Origin: Pohlia nutans
Lineage: Eukaryota > Streptophyta > Bryopsida > Bryales > Mniaceae
Reading direction: 5' to 3'
Length of the DNA stretch: 64,000 bases
Assembly: GCA_022496805.1 (NCBI GenBank)
Contig: CM040099.1
Coordinates: forward strand, 16,456,531 to 16,520,530
The first letter of the stretch is position 1, and every line of letters starts with the position of its first letter. The notes beneath the pieces are model-generated. The model worked only from the letters and a program-made list of their open reading frames with translations. It did no database searches and was not told the origin of the DNA. Positions 1 to 10,216 of the stretch are shown one piece after another. A program made the translations under genes and the position numbers.

Positions 1-484
1 ATTACACTATGAAATAAGCTAGAGGCTCTGTAGCTACCTACGAAACAGACAGCCTATCTTGTAGCAGAGCTGCTTGTTCCTGTAGTAATCAAAAAGACCG
101 TCAATTGTATAAGAGCATCTCATTGACTGATGGAATTCCTGTATGCGTACCTGTTCCAACTTAAGGTTATCATCTATCCCAGTCCTGTAGAGACTCTGAA
201 ACGTCAGTATATTTATCTCCAGAACAAGAAATTATTAAGTACATTCACAAGTCTAAAGAGTATACAAGTTGGAAAATTTCAATACGACACAATAAGTTGA
301 ATGCAAAAGTCAGAACGCCTGAGTATCAAGGCATTTCTCACCATCCAGCCTACAAAATGCAAGAATGTTCCCGTCCGTAACATTCAGTCAACGACAATAG
401 CTGGTCCATGAAACACCAGCTCATTCCTGAAGTGACACTTGATAACAACTTCATCAAAAGGCCACACAACTGTTAGGAAAAAAC
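1..484. other. No gene recognised
   Basis: No open reading frame with a recognisable product on either strand. The stretch lies downstream of the minus-strand PR4-like gene and could hold its 3' flank, but no polyadenylation context or exon can be argued from sequence alone. Confidence 0.5.
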
Positions 485-913
485 ATTGCAAATCCATACT
501 AACCAAAAAGATATAGAAAGAACACGTGCAGAAAGGGCTGTAACCATCCATAAGCAGTGAACAAGCTACCGCTTATGTAGGTCAAGAATGACGGAGTAAA
601 CAGGGGATCCATATCCAGGCGGCAACCGAAAATGAGTAAGGGCTAGTCATCGAAACCGTTTTGCCTGAAAAAAATTGCAAATCCATGCACACTAAAAAAA
701 AAATGTAGAAAGAGAACATGCAGAAAGGCTGTAACCATCCATAAACTTTTGAGATACCGTTTCTGTAGCTCAAATATTCCACACGCAAAAATTTCTATTA
801 TAAAAAGCCTCAAGGAACTCAATTCAAAGCCTATAATCCACAAAGAGATGTATTCCAATAAACAGGGGATCCATATATCCAGGCGGAAACCAAAAACGAC
901 TACGGGCTACCGT
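485..913. repeat. Diverged direct duplication in the 3' flank of the PR4-like gene
   Basis: Two copies of one segment lie head to tail. The stretch from about 485 to 650 recurs at about 668 to 913. Shared blocks include GCAAATCCAT, GCTGTAACCATCCATAA and CAGGGGATCCATAT. The second copy is longer and differs by small indels. Short open frames through it do not match any family I know. It is best read as an old local duplication of non-coding DNA. Confidence 0.7.
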
Positions 914-1075
914 CTTGGAAGAGCTCTCCACCTATCCATCTCTAGAAAACGTGCTCATGATGCGGTGTAAGTTCTCCATCTTCTGGTCCTGCAAAATACA
1001 AAACGAACAATTTCTTTCCTCCGCTCCTTCTTCATTGTCCACGATAAGCCAGCGCCGGCGGAGTAACTTAGCTGG

Positions 1076-1219
1076 TTATTCATTCATGACGGGCTTGTTC
1101 TCGTTGGCCTTAGGCGCCCGCTGGTTGTTTTGCTTCGGCTCCTCCGTCCTGCGCTTGTCCCCTGCGCCCTTCTGGCTCAAGAAGGACCGGAACAGCGCCG
1201 AATTCACGTCGTAAATCAT
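1076..1219 (-). CDS. Wound-induced basic protein (PR4-type), 47 aa
   Basis: A single-exon frame encodes a 47-residue, lysine/arginine-rich protein. It begins MIYDVNSALFRSFLSQKG, has a charged middle (DKRRTEEPKQ) and ends ENKPVMNE before TAA. This matches the small plant family typified by the bean wound-induced basic protein PR4, which is also about 47 residues, begins MIYDVNSPLFRSFLSQKG and ends in a closely similar ENKP motif. The biochemical function of the family is unknown; it is soluble, with no signal peptide or membrane segment. The same frame is open upstream to an ATG at 1306, but the family starts at the internal ATG, so I chose 1219. Position 1300-1465 looks like a plant leader (GGGCTAGGGTTTCC). 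A MITE starts 250 bp upstream at 1469, so the promoter is compact or includes that element. Confidence 0.85.
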   Translation of the reverse strand: MIYDVNSALFRSFLSQKGAGDKRRTEEPKQNNQRAPKANENKPVMNE

Positions 1220-1465
1220 CTTTGCTGATAAGCCCGCTTGCTTGCTGCTGCAATCCAACGCTTGAAATGAAAGAGAATAACACCGACGCACCGGGACCAG
1301 ATCCAAATAAGTGCGCTGCGAAAAATGAAGAACGGTGAAAGGCTTGCCAGGAAATTAGGGCTAGGGTTTCCGCGCCCGTCGCCTACAACTTTAAAGTTTT
1401 CTTTCCGAAAGAGCGTTTACTTTTTAGGTCTGTGCACCTATTGTCACCCAAAATTGATACCGTAC
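1220..1465 (-). promoter_or_regulatory. Probable 5' leader and proximal promoter of the PR4-like gene
   Basis: Upstream of the chosen ATG on the minus strand. It contains TTAGGGCTAGGGTTTCCGCG-type sequence, read on the plus strand near 1357-1373, of the kind common in plant 5' leaders. No TATA box or intron can be fixed with confidence. The region ends abruptly at the TAA target duplication of a MITE (1466-1468). Confidence 0.35.
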
Positions 1466-1468
1466 TAA

Positions 1469-1903
1469 GAGCATCCGCACCGGTACTCTGGAAATCAGTC
1501 GCGCTACATCGCCTTTCGAGGGCGCTACAGTGATCTCAAAACTCGGGAAAAAGTCTGTCCCTCACCCGCACCCGCCATGGCGACACGCTATCGATCTATC
1601 GCGCAGATCGTGGGCCGTTTTTAGATTGCCACGCAGGCTGAGGTGGGCGGAGGAGGGGAGGCGACTCTAAAGAAACCGGAATCACACACGAAACCCCAAA
1701 TAGAGCAAGATCCGTGTCTGATTTCCGTGTTTGGGGCACGAGCAAGAAACTCAGAGACCCTGGAGCATGGCGAGTCGAGCGGAAAATTTAGCGAGGCCGC
1801 AAGCAAAATCACCATTTCGCGAGCTGCGGTGAGGGAGGAGTTAGGGTCTGGGCCCGCAAAACCCTGTTGCGGCCAACTATTTGGAGCCCCGGTGCGGATG
1901 CTC
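1469..1903. mobile_element. PIF/Harbinger (Tourist)-type MITE, 435 bp, TSD TAA
   Basis: Terminal inverted repeats are GAGCATCCGCACCGG at the left and CCGGTGCGGATGCTC at the right, a perfect 15-bp match. The 3-bp direct repeat TAA flanks it at 1466-1468 and 1904-1906. GAGCATC-type ends with a TAA/TWA duplication are the signature of Tourist-like MITEs in plants. The interior is GC-richer than its surroundings and has open frames on both strands (1643-1906 plus, 1621-1815 minus) that match nothing I recognise, so I do not call them genes. Confidence 0.85.
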
Positions 1904-1906
1904 TAA

Positions 1907-3339
1907 GGGGCGGTTTACACCATGGACTGTGAAGTCGGACCATGGAAGATGACTATTTTTTATGGTCCGACTTCATGAGACGACTTTCATGGTCCGAGTT
2001 ATTAAAAAATCAATTTATAAGGTTTATGGGCCCTTTACTAGGTGTAAACCGAATGTGGACCAAGAGGAATGACCATGTACCAAAAAGTGGATGTGTTGAT
2101 TTTTTGAGTATATGTTCAAAAATGGCAGTTTTGGAAAAGAAATTAATTTTTTGTTTTTTTTTGAAATTGCTCACTAAAAAAATATTATAACGACATTTTT
2201 CTCCCATAGTCACTTGCTTTTTTTTTTTAATTATTTTGCTTCTCTCAACAAAAAAGCTATTGGACCATGAGGCCTTAACCCCTAAAGGACCAAGTGCACA
2301 CATTGTGTTCAAGAATAATTTCATTACTTTAATAACTTGTTTGGATTTCATAATTTTGATTCAAAGTTAACTAGAGAATTGAAAATGTTCGTTTCAAGAA
2401 CACAAAAATCTTTCAAGATTTGCAATTACGTTGATTGATTCATCGGAAAAAAACTAAAACGTCAACGTAGGTGAACTTGGGACATGGTAGTTAGGACGGT
2501 TGATGACTTGAAGGGCGTTTTCACACTTGGACGTCACGTTCGTAAAAAAGAAAGTGTTCAATATGTAAAATATTTGCCATTACTGCATCATTAACGCTAT
2601 AAAATAATTATGGAAAATGTTTAAATATATTTTAAATGGAATATTTTCAAAATAATTGGAATCTTTTCTACATATTGTATATTATGTTGGAATATTTTGG
2701 AATATTCCAAATATATATTTGAATTCTTTAAAAAAAATTTGCAATGTAAAAATTAATAACGATCACAAACACCGGCTCAGCGAGTCACCCGCAAGTCACT
2801 TCACCCAAACATAAATCTTTGAGAATCAATCATCGTTGTTATATTTAGTTTTAGAACACCATTTTTTGTGGGCACCTAGATATAGTACATCTTTGTATGC
2901 TCCTAAAATTTCAAACGCTAATCATGGTTTTTAAATTTATGAGAAAGTTTGCAATGAATGACCTGTTGGTTTTATTCAAAATTTTCAGAAATCAACTTAT
3001 GATCAAACCTCATAATCATATAATATATACGGTAGATTGTTCTGAAAATTGATGTACAGTCTCATAACTAAGTCCTTTTTGAACTTCAACAGTGAAGTTT
3101 TCTACATGAATACCAATCAAGAGATACAATTGCCTTTCTGAAAGCATCACGAGAAAGTGATAAAATTTTAGGAATGAGTATGGTCCTGTAGGGGTTAAAT
3201 ATTTTTTTCAACTCCTTTGATCACTTTTCTTTTTTCCTCATAGTGTAAACCCAAATCATCCCGGGACGAGTTGATGGAGTCAATCACACATTTTAGAGCT
3301 GCATGGGACAAGTTCTTGGTCCGTAGTGTAAACCGCCCC
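1907..3339. mobile_element. Large PIF/Harbinger-type MITE, 1,433 bp, TSD TAA
   Basis: Ends are GGGGCGGTTTACAC at the left and GTGTAAACCGCCCC at the right, exact inverted repeats. TAA direct repeats lie at 1904-1906 and 3340-3342. Beyond the perfect 14 bp the ends stay related (ATGGAC versus ACGGAC). GGACCATG/CATGGTCC words recur near the left end (1921-2005), as expected for subterminal transposase sites. No transposase is encoded; the interior is AT-rich with no credible frame. The left TAA is shared with the neighbouring 435-bp element, so one inserted at the other's target duplication. Confidence 0.85.
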
Positions 3340-3342
3340 TAA

Positions 3343-4438
3343 AATTAGATATTAATTTAATGAGATGTACACAATCAAAACATGTAAGCCTATAAAAGCC
3401 CAAAATTATTTTTGGGTACATTCATAGGTAATATTTTGAAAATTCATAACTTGTTTGTACGGTGTTCAAATAATACGTGCTAAAGTGCATTGGAATTCTC
3501 TTCCACTTGCCAATACTCCTTCTATCGCATAATAAACTTCTTGATTGCTCAAACTATTATTCCTAGTAGTTGAGGGTTAGCATCATTGAACTAGTTAATT
3601 ACTTTATTTTAAGGGTTGAGGAAGCTTTATTTATTTCAATATTATTTATTATGAGACAAAGGAGTAAGCATTTATAAAGACGTTTTGTTTGATTTTTATT
3701 ACATCTCTACAATTACACACGCCAACAAAATGAAATGTAAACCATTTAATAAATAAAATTGTTTGTACATATGTATGTTTTGAAAACATAAATTTGATGT
3801 TATAAAAATTCACAATATCTTATTTAAAAGATCCCTCGGAAAGATCCATACCATACAAATGGTATTCTACTAGAACAAGAACAAAAGAAGATTTGGATGG
3901 ATGAAAAAACGTACGGGACAGTGGAGAGAAGGTTAACAATTGGTTCTATGTTCATTATATGAACGTAGGCATATCAAATGGTTAAACCAATTTATATTGA
4001 TTTTTTTCGTAATTATTTAAATAAATCTAAATTTTATAAGATTTTTCAAAGTTTTTTCTTATAGAGATCATAGTAATCACAAAATACTCAGAAGAGTATG
4101 ATTTTTCTCTGTAAAAATGTAAATAATAGTCATGCAAACAAGGTGTAGGTGGCATGATTCTTGAGCTTAGATAAAAAGAAATTCAATAGAATTTTTTTTG
4201 ATGTAGTGTATATTGGGATTTTGGGATTTTGAGTTTTAAAGTGTTTAAAAATTGAAGTGTTTAAAGTTTTAAAGTGTTTAACAATTATGAAGAATGGTAA
4301 ATTGAACTAAAAAGTAAAAAGTAACCCCCACACTTTTTTAGTTGGGACTATTTTCTTTTGAAATTGTGAAGTAAGTGAAAATCAGCATTTGATTGAAAAA
4401 CGACCAAACATGGCCCCACGGTATTCCTTGCACTCTTA
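3343..4438. other. AT-rich intergenic, no gene
   Basis: AT-rich sequence with short homopolymers and no recognisable coding segment or paired repeat. A short run of GTGTTTAAA-type repeats lies near 4230-4280. Confidence 0.5.
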
Positions 4439-4590
4439 GGAGTTAAGATGAACCAATGTCTAGATTCAACTAATTGTTTGAAATGGTCCAAGAAGAATTC
4501 ATTGTTCAGATTCAACCCACTCTTTGAAAAAAAAAGAGAAAACAAATCAATGTTTGGATTCAACCCAATGTTTGAAAAGAAAGACCCACT
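4439..4590. repeat. Short degenerate tandem repeat
   Basis: The phrase TTCAACCCA..TTTGAAA recurs about three times (near 4465, 4512 and 4558) with 45-50 bp spacing. The resulting small open frames on both strands follow the repeat and are not credible genes. Confidence 0.45.
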
Positions 4591-4625
4591 ACCAGTGTCA
4601 AGAGATGTTTCAAATGGTTTCTTAA

Positions 4626-5307
4626 CCCTTTAGCGCCCCAACGTCTTTATATTGGATGACGAACATATTGAAGATGTTCGGATCTCATCCAGATTGGACA
4701 ATTTTCATCCATCAAAATTACTCTTGGTTCTTGTGCAAGTTGACTATTCTTTCAACGGTTTGAATCTTCAAAATAGGTTATTATGATTTTTAGAAAAATA
4801 ACACAAATCGCCATATTCGTTTAATTGGGAATTTCTACTATATTGGGATTCTTTGAAATTTACAATTGGTATAGAATTTCCCACTAAATCTATGCAAGTT
4901 GTAGATATTGAAGAGTCCCAATATGGCAGAAATTCCCATTTAAACGAATATGGCGATACAATCGGTTATGTCAAGTTTCATTCTTAGTTCAAAAAGTGAG
5001 ACCTCAAACATGATTTTCCAAAATAGCTAGAATCAAATAATGGAAACCATACCATCTCGTAGGGCATGTTATTCCAATTTCATTACAATTTTATTTATTT
5101 TTGTATTGATTTGGGATTTTTAATTGAATTTAAAGAGAAAACTTTCAAATTTAAATAAAAAATATTAATAAAAAAATGATGCATCCAATCGTACAAATGT
5201 GATCTTTACATTGACATTTACAAGTTTTCTTTGTACATCTATTCCATTTTAAGGTTTCATTAAACATTTTAAAACACATCTTTTAAAACAGTGTTGAATT
5301 GGGACGT
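4626..5307. mobile_element. Degenerate TTAA-flanked element (CCCC..CGTCCCA ends)
   Basis: The left end TTAA-CCCTTTAGCGCCCCAACG at 4622 is a diverged copy of the family end seen at 5312, 6033 and 24648. The presumed right end (GGGACGTTTAA, 5301-5311) has lost the GGGG step, so the boundary is uncertain. Internal inverted words (AATGGGAATTTC, CGCCATATTCG near 4810 and their reverse complements near 4930-4955) suggest a folded interior. No coding capacity. Confidence 0.4.
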
Positions 5308-5311
5308 TTAA

Positions 5312-5590
5312 CCCCTAAACGTCCCAACATCCAAAATCGAAGCCTTGTAACTTTTTCATACAACCTCAGATGATTTTCATCCAAATCACCTTTGAAAGCC
5401 TATTGAATTCTCCACCAATTACTATAAATCTCTTGTGATGGGGAGTTGTTGATAATATTGGAGAGGCCTCCAATTACAAGTATGTCAAATTTGTAGGGTA
5501 GATTTTATGCTTGCAATGGTCTTCTCATGTACACTTCATGTACATATGAGCCATGCTAATATCTATGTTGAGGCTAGAATCTACTTCTGT
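5312..5590. mobile_element. TTAA-family element fragment
   Basis: Begins TTAA-CCCCTAAACGTCCCAAC, the clearest family end in this cluster. It abuts the previous element at a shared TTAA (5308-5311). No matching right end is visible before the next element starts at 5591, so this is probably truncated. Confidence 0.4.
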
Positions 5591-5594
5591 TTAA

Positions 5595-6752
5595 CCCCTA
5601 ACCGCCCAACTATGCATAATTTGCATGATGTACGGATTTGAAGTCTGTTTTCTCTCATCCATCATGCACTTTTTGCAGTGTGGATTTTTTACTGAAACTT
5701 TTATGGGAAGTTAGCTAAGTTGTGCGTGTGTAATCCGATTAGAAAGGGGATGATTTGTGAAAATTTTATGCCTTATTTCATGTTGTAGTGTTCCACCCAA
5801 AATTTGGAAGATTTTAGTCTAAAAGCGCTCTTGGAAAAGTCAACTACTAAAATTAAGCAACCATAAAACCTTCAAAAATCACTACATTTAGAGTATCACA
5901 TTTCAACCCATCCCAAAAAAATTTCAATATTAGATTGTCAATATCTTCTTTGTAATCATATTACAAAAGAGCTCTAAATTTTAAGTTTGAAAATTTATAC
6001 ACAAATATTGGTGACATCAATTGCAGGGTTAACCCCTAAACGTCACAGCGTCCAGAAACTGGACGACGAATGATTTCAAAGCCTTCTCACGTTCTCATCA
6101 ACGCTTGGATGAAACTCATCCAATTTTTTGGAGATTCTTCACCAAGTTATTGTCCTATCTAATGGCTGGATTTAGTCATACTAGAGTACATATTTTTCTA
6201 AAATTGCAAATGTAGAAGTATGTCAAGTCGTTGACCAAGCCAAAATTGCATTGACTCTAGTTCAAAGTGGAATCGTGAAAAATGAGGTCATAAATTTAAG
6301 AAACACAAAAATTTCAAAGTATCACCACACTTAAGAGTATCTCATTTCAAACTCATTCCAAAAAAATTTACTCAAAAAATATTGAAATTTAGTTTGTAAT
6401 CGAATTTAGAAGGAATTTTTAATTTTAACTTTCAAATTTTATAATTAAATATTGGTGATTGTATTAGTGAATCGAACCGTACGGATGGAATCTAAAATTC
6501 AAGATCTAGAACTTTCATATGTATATCAATTCTAGAATATTCTTCTAAATGGTAGTTTATAATGTTTTTTCTCAAATTGTCAATTCCAGGGACACCCTGG
6601 TACGTTAAGGGGTTAACCGTATGGATAGAATAAAAAATTCATAATGTACAACTTTTATTCATTCATCAAGTTGAAAATATCCCTCTTAGTTGCATTTTTT
6701 AACGCATCTTTGAAAAACTGCCTAATTTGAAAAGGGTGAGAACGTTTAGGGG
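5595..6752 (+). mobile_element. TTAA-flanked MITE, copy A (interrupted by a second one)
   Basis: Left end CCCCTAACCGCCCAAC and right end GAACGTTTAGGGG, flanked by TTAA at 5591-5594 and 6753-6756. Without the nested element at 6033-6612 and one TTAA it is about 574 bp. The interior matches a reverse-oriented copy at about 24073-24643 and a partial copy at 11140-11657. Shared blocks include AAAATCACTACA, TTCATAATGTACAACTTTTA and TTAGTTGCATTTT. There is no coding capacity. A TTAA duplication with CCC-initial ends is the rule for the piggyBac superfamily; that assignment is inference. Confidence 0.65.
6033..6612. mobile_element. TTAA-flanked MITE, copy B, inserted in copy A
   Basis: Ends CCCCTAAACGTCACAGCG and GGTACGTTAAGGGG are flanked by TTAA at 6029-6032 and 6613-6616. 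The related copy near 24200 runs without interruption across the equivalent point, which supplies an empty-site comparison: only this 580-bp block and one TTAA are extra here. The interior repeats some blocks of copy A (6300-6460), so the two belong to related subfamilies. No gene. Confidence 0.7.
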
Positions 6753-6783
6753 TTAAAGAGTTGGTACGTTTAGGGGTAAAAGG

Positions 6784-7010
6784 GTTAAAGGAACAAAGTG
6801 CAGCATTTCTTGCAAATAAAAACAAAAAAGAAATACTCACATATATACTCACATAGACAATCATTCACATGAGCTCAAAGCAATGTGACCATGAAAACCA
6901 ATCACCTGAAAAAATATCCTTGTTTCCAAAATTTATTAAAAAATAATAAACAAAGTCAGATCAGTTGCAACACTAGAAGAGGAAATGCAGGATGAAGCCT
7001 TGTCACGAGT
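6784..7010 (-). pseudogene. Relic duplication of the lipid-transfer gene 3' end
   Basis: This block is a diverged copy of 7050-7245. Both contain CATGAAAACCAATCAC, TATCCTTGTTTCC and then a segment equivalent to the last codons of the lipid-transfer gene (GAAATGCAGGATGAAGCC here against GAAAACGCAGGACGAGACC there). Only the final dozen codons and the 3' flank remain. The simplest reading is a decayed tandem copy of that gene or of its terminus. Confidence 0.6.
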
Positions 7011-7203
7011 CCAACTAAGCTTAAGAGTTGCTCATTTCAAATGGTTTCTCTAAAGAACAAAGTGTAAATAAAAACACATTAAAAAGTAAATCATAAACAC
7101 TAAATTGAATCATTCACAAACAATGTGAGTATGAAAACCAATCACTGAATAAATTATCCTTGTTTCCAAATTTTATAAAAAATAAATAAAGTCACAAATT
7201 AAA

Positions 7204-8034
7204 CTAGAAAAGAAAACGCAGGACGAGACCCGTGGCGAGTGTCGCAAGGGGCGTCCTGACGCCAATGGACGTCGCGCCGCTGCCACTCGGCCCCGTGACG
7301 ACAGGCGACGCGTCGGGCGCGGGCGCCACGACGGGGGTGGGGACGGCGACGGCGTCCGGCGCGCCCGCTTCCGGAACGGGAGCAGACACGGGCCCCAACG
7401 GGGAGGACAGGGGCGCGCCGAGAAGCGCAGGGCACCGCTTCTGGTCCGTCCCAGTTTTACAAACCGTGGGAAGCTCCATGGCTTTCGTGACGTTGAGCCC
7501 GGCCGTGACGGACGGGTCGTTCACTTGACTCAGCAACTGGCACAGACACACGGGCCGCTTCAAGTGCACGTTGAGGAGCGAGCTGCAACAATCGGCCGGC
7601 GGGACGGTGTCGTTGGAGGCGATGTAGGCGATGCAGACGGCGAGGGAATTGAACTCCGCGCTGCAGTCGACGTCCGCGCCTGTGGGCGTGGGCGGGGCCG
7701 CGGGCTGCACTCCCAGCAGCGCAGGGCACTTGCTGGGGTCGACGGCCACGGCGCAGATGTTCGGGAGCTCGTTGGCGCGCGTGGCGTTTCCGGGCGCCGT
7801 TGCGGGGTCCGCGAACGCTTGCTGCAGCTGGCACAGGCACACTGGGGAGCTCACTTGCGTCGCCTTGAACGCTGAACAGCATTGCTTCGACGGCGCTGTG
7901 ATAGTGTTGTCCGTCACGAACTCCGTGCAGGGTTGCATTGCCGTGAACTGCGCGCTGCAGTCGGTTTGCGCGTTCGCCGACGTCGCGCTGAACATTACGA
8001 GCGCGGCCAACGCCATCGCCACGAGAGTCGCCAT
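7204..8034 (-). CDS. Two-domain non-specific lipid-transfer protein, probably GPI-anchored
   Basis: A single exon encodes 276 aa. Residues 1-22 form a signal peptide ending ATSANA, followed by two eight-cysteine LTP domains: C26, C36, C52-C53, C66-x-C68, C94, C103, then C124, C134, C149-C150, C163-x-C165, C192, C201. Each ends CPALLG. A Pro/Ala/Ser-rich linker (about 207-255) follows, then a hydrophobic tail ending LATGLVLRFLF, the layout of GPI-anchored LTP-like proteins. Such proteins bind lipids in a disulfide-locked cavity and act at the plasma membrane or cell wall, for example in cuticle deposition. Most family members have one eight-cysteine domain; two in tandem suggests an internal duplication. 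The frame is GC-rich (the linker especially) in AT-rich surroundings, so other frames are also open but are shadows. Upstream and downstream regions are both tandemly duplicated. Confidence 0.9.
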   Translation of the reverse strand: MATLVAMALAALVMFSATSANAQTDCSAQFTAMQPCTEFVTDNTITAPSKQCCSAFKATQVSSPVCLCQLQQAFADPATAPGNATRANELPNICAVAVDPSKCPALLGVQPAAPPTPTGADVDCSAEFNSLAVCIAYIASNDTVPPADCCSSLLNVHLKRPVCLCQLLSQVNDPSVTAGLNVTKAMELPTVCKTGTDQKRCPALLGAPLSSPLGPVSAPVPEAGAPDAVAVPTPVVAPAPDASPVVTGPSGSGATSIGVRTPLATLATGLVLRFLF

Positions 8035-8047
8035 GTCTGCACTCTCA

Positions 8048-8491
8048 AACTCTCCCTTCCAGAAGAAAACTCTCTCCTTGAAGTGTGAGTTCTCTCAAGC
8101 TGGGTCATTCAGCTATCCTGACTCTCCTCATACAACTGCAGGATCAGTGGGGACGTTAATGCGAGCCTGCAACAATTAATTCCTCAAAATAATGATTTCT
8201 GACGACAAACTGATCAGGCCAGCGTAGACTTACCTTACTGTTACCATCGACACAAGAGATCAGTCTCAAAGTGTAGCTCCGATCCTTCACTCTCTCCCTT
8301 CAGGAACTATAGCCTAGTGTGAGTTCGGTAAAGCTGCGTCATTCAGTATCCCGCATGCCTGTCCTCATACAACTGGAGGATCCGTGACGACTTCAATGCG
8401 AGCCTGCAGGAATTAACTCGTGAGAATAATGGTTTCTGACGACGAACTGATCAGCCCAGCATGAGCTTTACCTTCGACACAAGAGATCAGT
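8048..8491 (-). repeat. Tandem duplication of the lipid-transfer gene upstream region
   Basis: About 210 bp directly upstream of the start codon (8048-8261) is repeated at about 8291-8491. Shared blocks include CATACAACTG, GCGAGCCTGCA, TTTCTGACGAC and CGACACAAGAGATCAGTG. The proximal promoter and leader are therefore present twice, which could duplicate transcription-factor sites or a start site. No TATA box is assigned. Confidence 0.7.
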
Positions 8492-8503
8492 GCAAATCAG
8501 TGA

Positions 8504-9419
8504 TCCCAAAACTGGCTAAAATTAGCTGGATTTCTACCAAAACAATGGGGTTGCTAAACATACAAAGAAAAAAAAATGAAAACAAAATTGAAATGTAGCG
8601 AGAATGCTCATCATGACATAAATATGTAGCAACTTCATCAGCTGATATCCACGGATATCATCATGATCTCACCGTAATATGTCAAGGGTATTGCCGGACA
8701 TTACAGAGGTATCGTGAGTATTGTATGCACTGGGTAGCAAAAGTAGATACCATTTATGTGGGAGGTCGCATAATGTTCTAAACGTCTTTTATGGTTCTGG
8801 GATCACTGGTGCAAATGTAGTTCGATCTCAACGGCCGGAATGACCGGACATCGATCGATGATGACTCTCGAGTCGCAACGCGAGTGATCGAAACGTCATG
8901 CCACGTACAATGTCAGTACGGGCGAGCTCATTAATGCGAGAGTTCATAAGGCTCGTCGCGTTCTACGCTGCAGTGACGAAACGTGGGAGATGGCAGCGTT
9001 AGTTGTCGAGGTCCATGAAACTACTGTAATTAAGTCTCACTGGGTCTGAGCAGGAGTGTGCGTGATTATGAAGGTGGCAGATCGATCTACCGGGAAGGTG
9101 GCGTACAGCGATCTCAAAACTGGCTAATATTAGCTGGATTTCTACCAAAAAAATGGAGCTGCTAAACATATAAAGAAAAAAAATGATTTTTTTTAAAAAT
9201 GTAGCAAGAATGCTCATCATGATATAAATATGTAGCAACTTCATGAGGTGATATCCGCGGATATCATCATGGTATCACCTTAGTATATCAAGGGTATTGC
9301 CGGATATTACAGAGGTATCGTGAGTAGTACATTCACAAGATAGCCAAAGTATCTACCATTTATGTGGGAGGTAGCATCTTGTGCTAAATTTCATAAAGTG
9401 GTTCTGAGACCACTGGTGG
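8504..9419. repeat. Pair of 310-bp direct repeats
   Basis: Segment 8504-8813 recurs at 9112-9419 in the same orientation with high similarity (blocks GCTGGATTTCTACCAAAA, GAATGCTCATCATGA, TATTGCCGGA, TTTATGTGGGAGGT). Each copy holds a palindromic core around GATATCC(A/G)CGGATATC. About 300 bp of unique, GC-richer DNA (8814-9111) lies between. They could be solo terminal repeats or a duplicated MITE; no target duplication is evident. Confidence 0.65.
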
Positions 9420-10210
9420 CGTACATAATGGCGACGTGGAATTTTCTCGCATTGCTAGCTCATTCCTTGATTTTTTTGGTTTTTTATTTTTTATTTTTTA
9501 ACAACAGGACATTTTATTCCATTGAATGCTGACATTTTTTTTTTCCTTCTAGTGCAGCTGTCGACGTACAGTACAACGAAACTGAACGTACTGCCCTCGT
9601 CGATTGGAATGAAAATGAAATGGGAGAACTCTGTTTCCAGATGGATTATTTTAATGCAGAGAGTCTTCAAATTTCAATCGAGGATCGGCGATGGTGATCG
9701 GATCTCTGCCTACGGAAAGGCTTGCGATTGATGCAGCAGTCTTGGTCGTCATGAATTGGCTGGTGACCCCCACTCTAAATCCTCCCTCGACGTTATCCCT
9801 CGACGTTAATGCAAGAGGACAAAAATTGTCCCTATTTTACTGGCGTAGGGCCCACTATAAAAAATAACCCCTTCTTCTAAGGGTTTAGAATTTTTGAGGG
9901 GTCCTCCAAACTACTTTAGGGCTGTATGTCCCAAAATTGTCAAAAAATTGTCAAAAAAAGACCCTAGGGTGCTGAAAATGGAAATTTTAGATATAATGGG
10001 GCACATGGAAGAATAGTGCTTGCATTAATGTTGAGGGGATTAGAATTAGAGCTTAGTGACTAGTTGTAATCTACTGTTGGCATTCAATTGGAGTGGGTGA
10101 AGAATTAATGTGACTAATTACAATTATTTATTTTCCAATAGTTAGTAATGTTGTGTTTTTTGAGACAGATGGGCAAGATACAAAGATATCTCCAAGGAGG
10201 TTGTGAGGGA
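9420..10210. other. Intergenic, no gene
   Basis: Contains a short frame at 9522-9731 without recognisable similarity and AT-rich sequence. No RNA gene or transposon end identified. Confidence 0.45.
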
Positions 10211-10216
10211 ATTTCA

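Noticed and set aside
749..1214. Plus-strand frames of 73 and 99 codons opposite the PR4-like gene
   Set aside because: Antisense shadows and repeat-derived frames without recognisable features.
7457..7882. Long frames overlapping the lipid-transfer gene on both strands
   Set aside because: They are GC-driven shadows of the real gene; only the 7204-8034 frame has a signal peptide and ordered cysteines.
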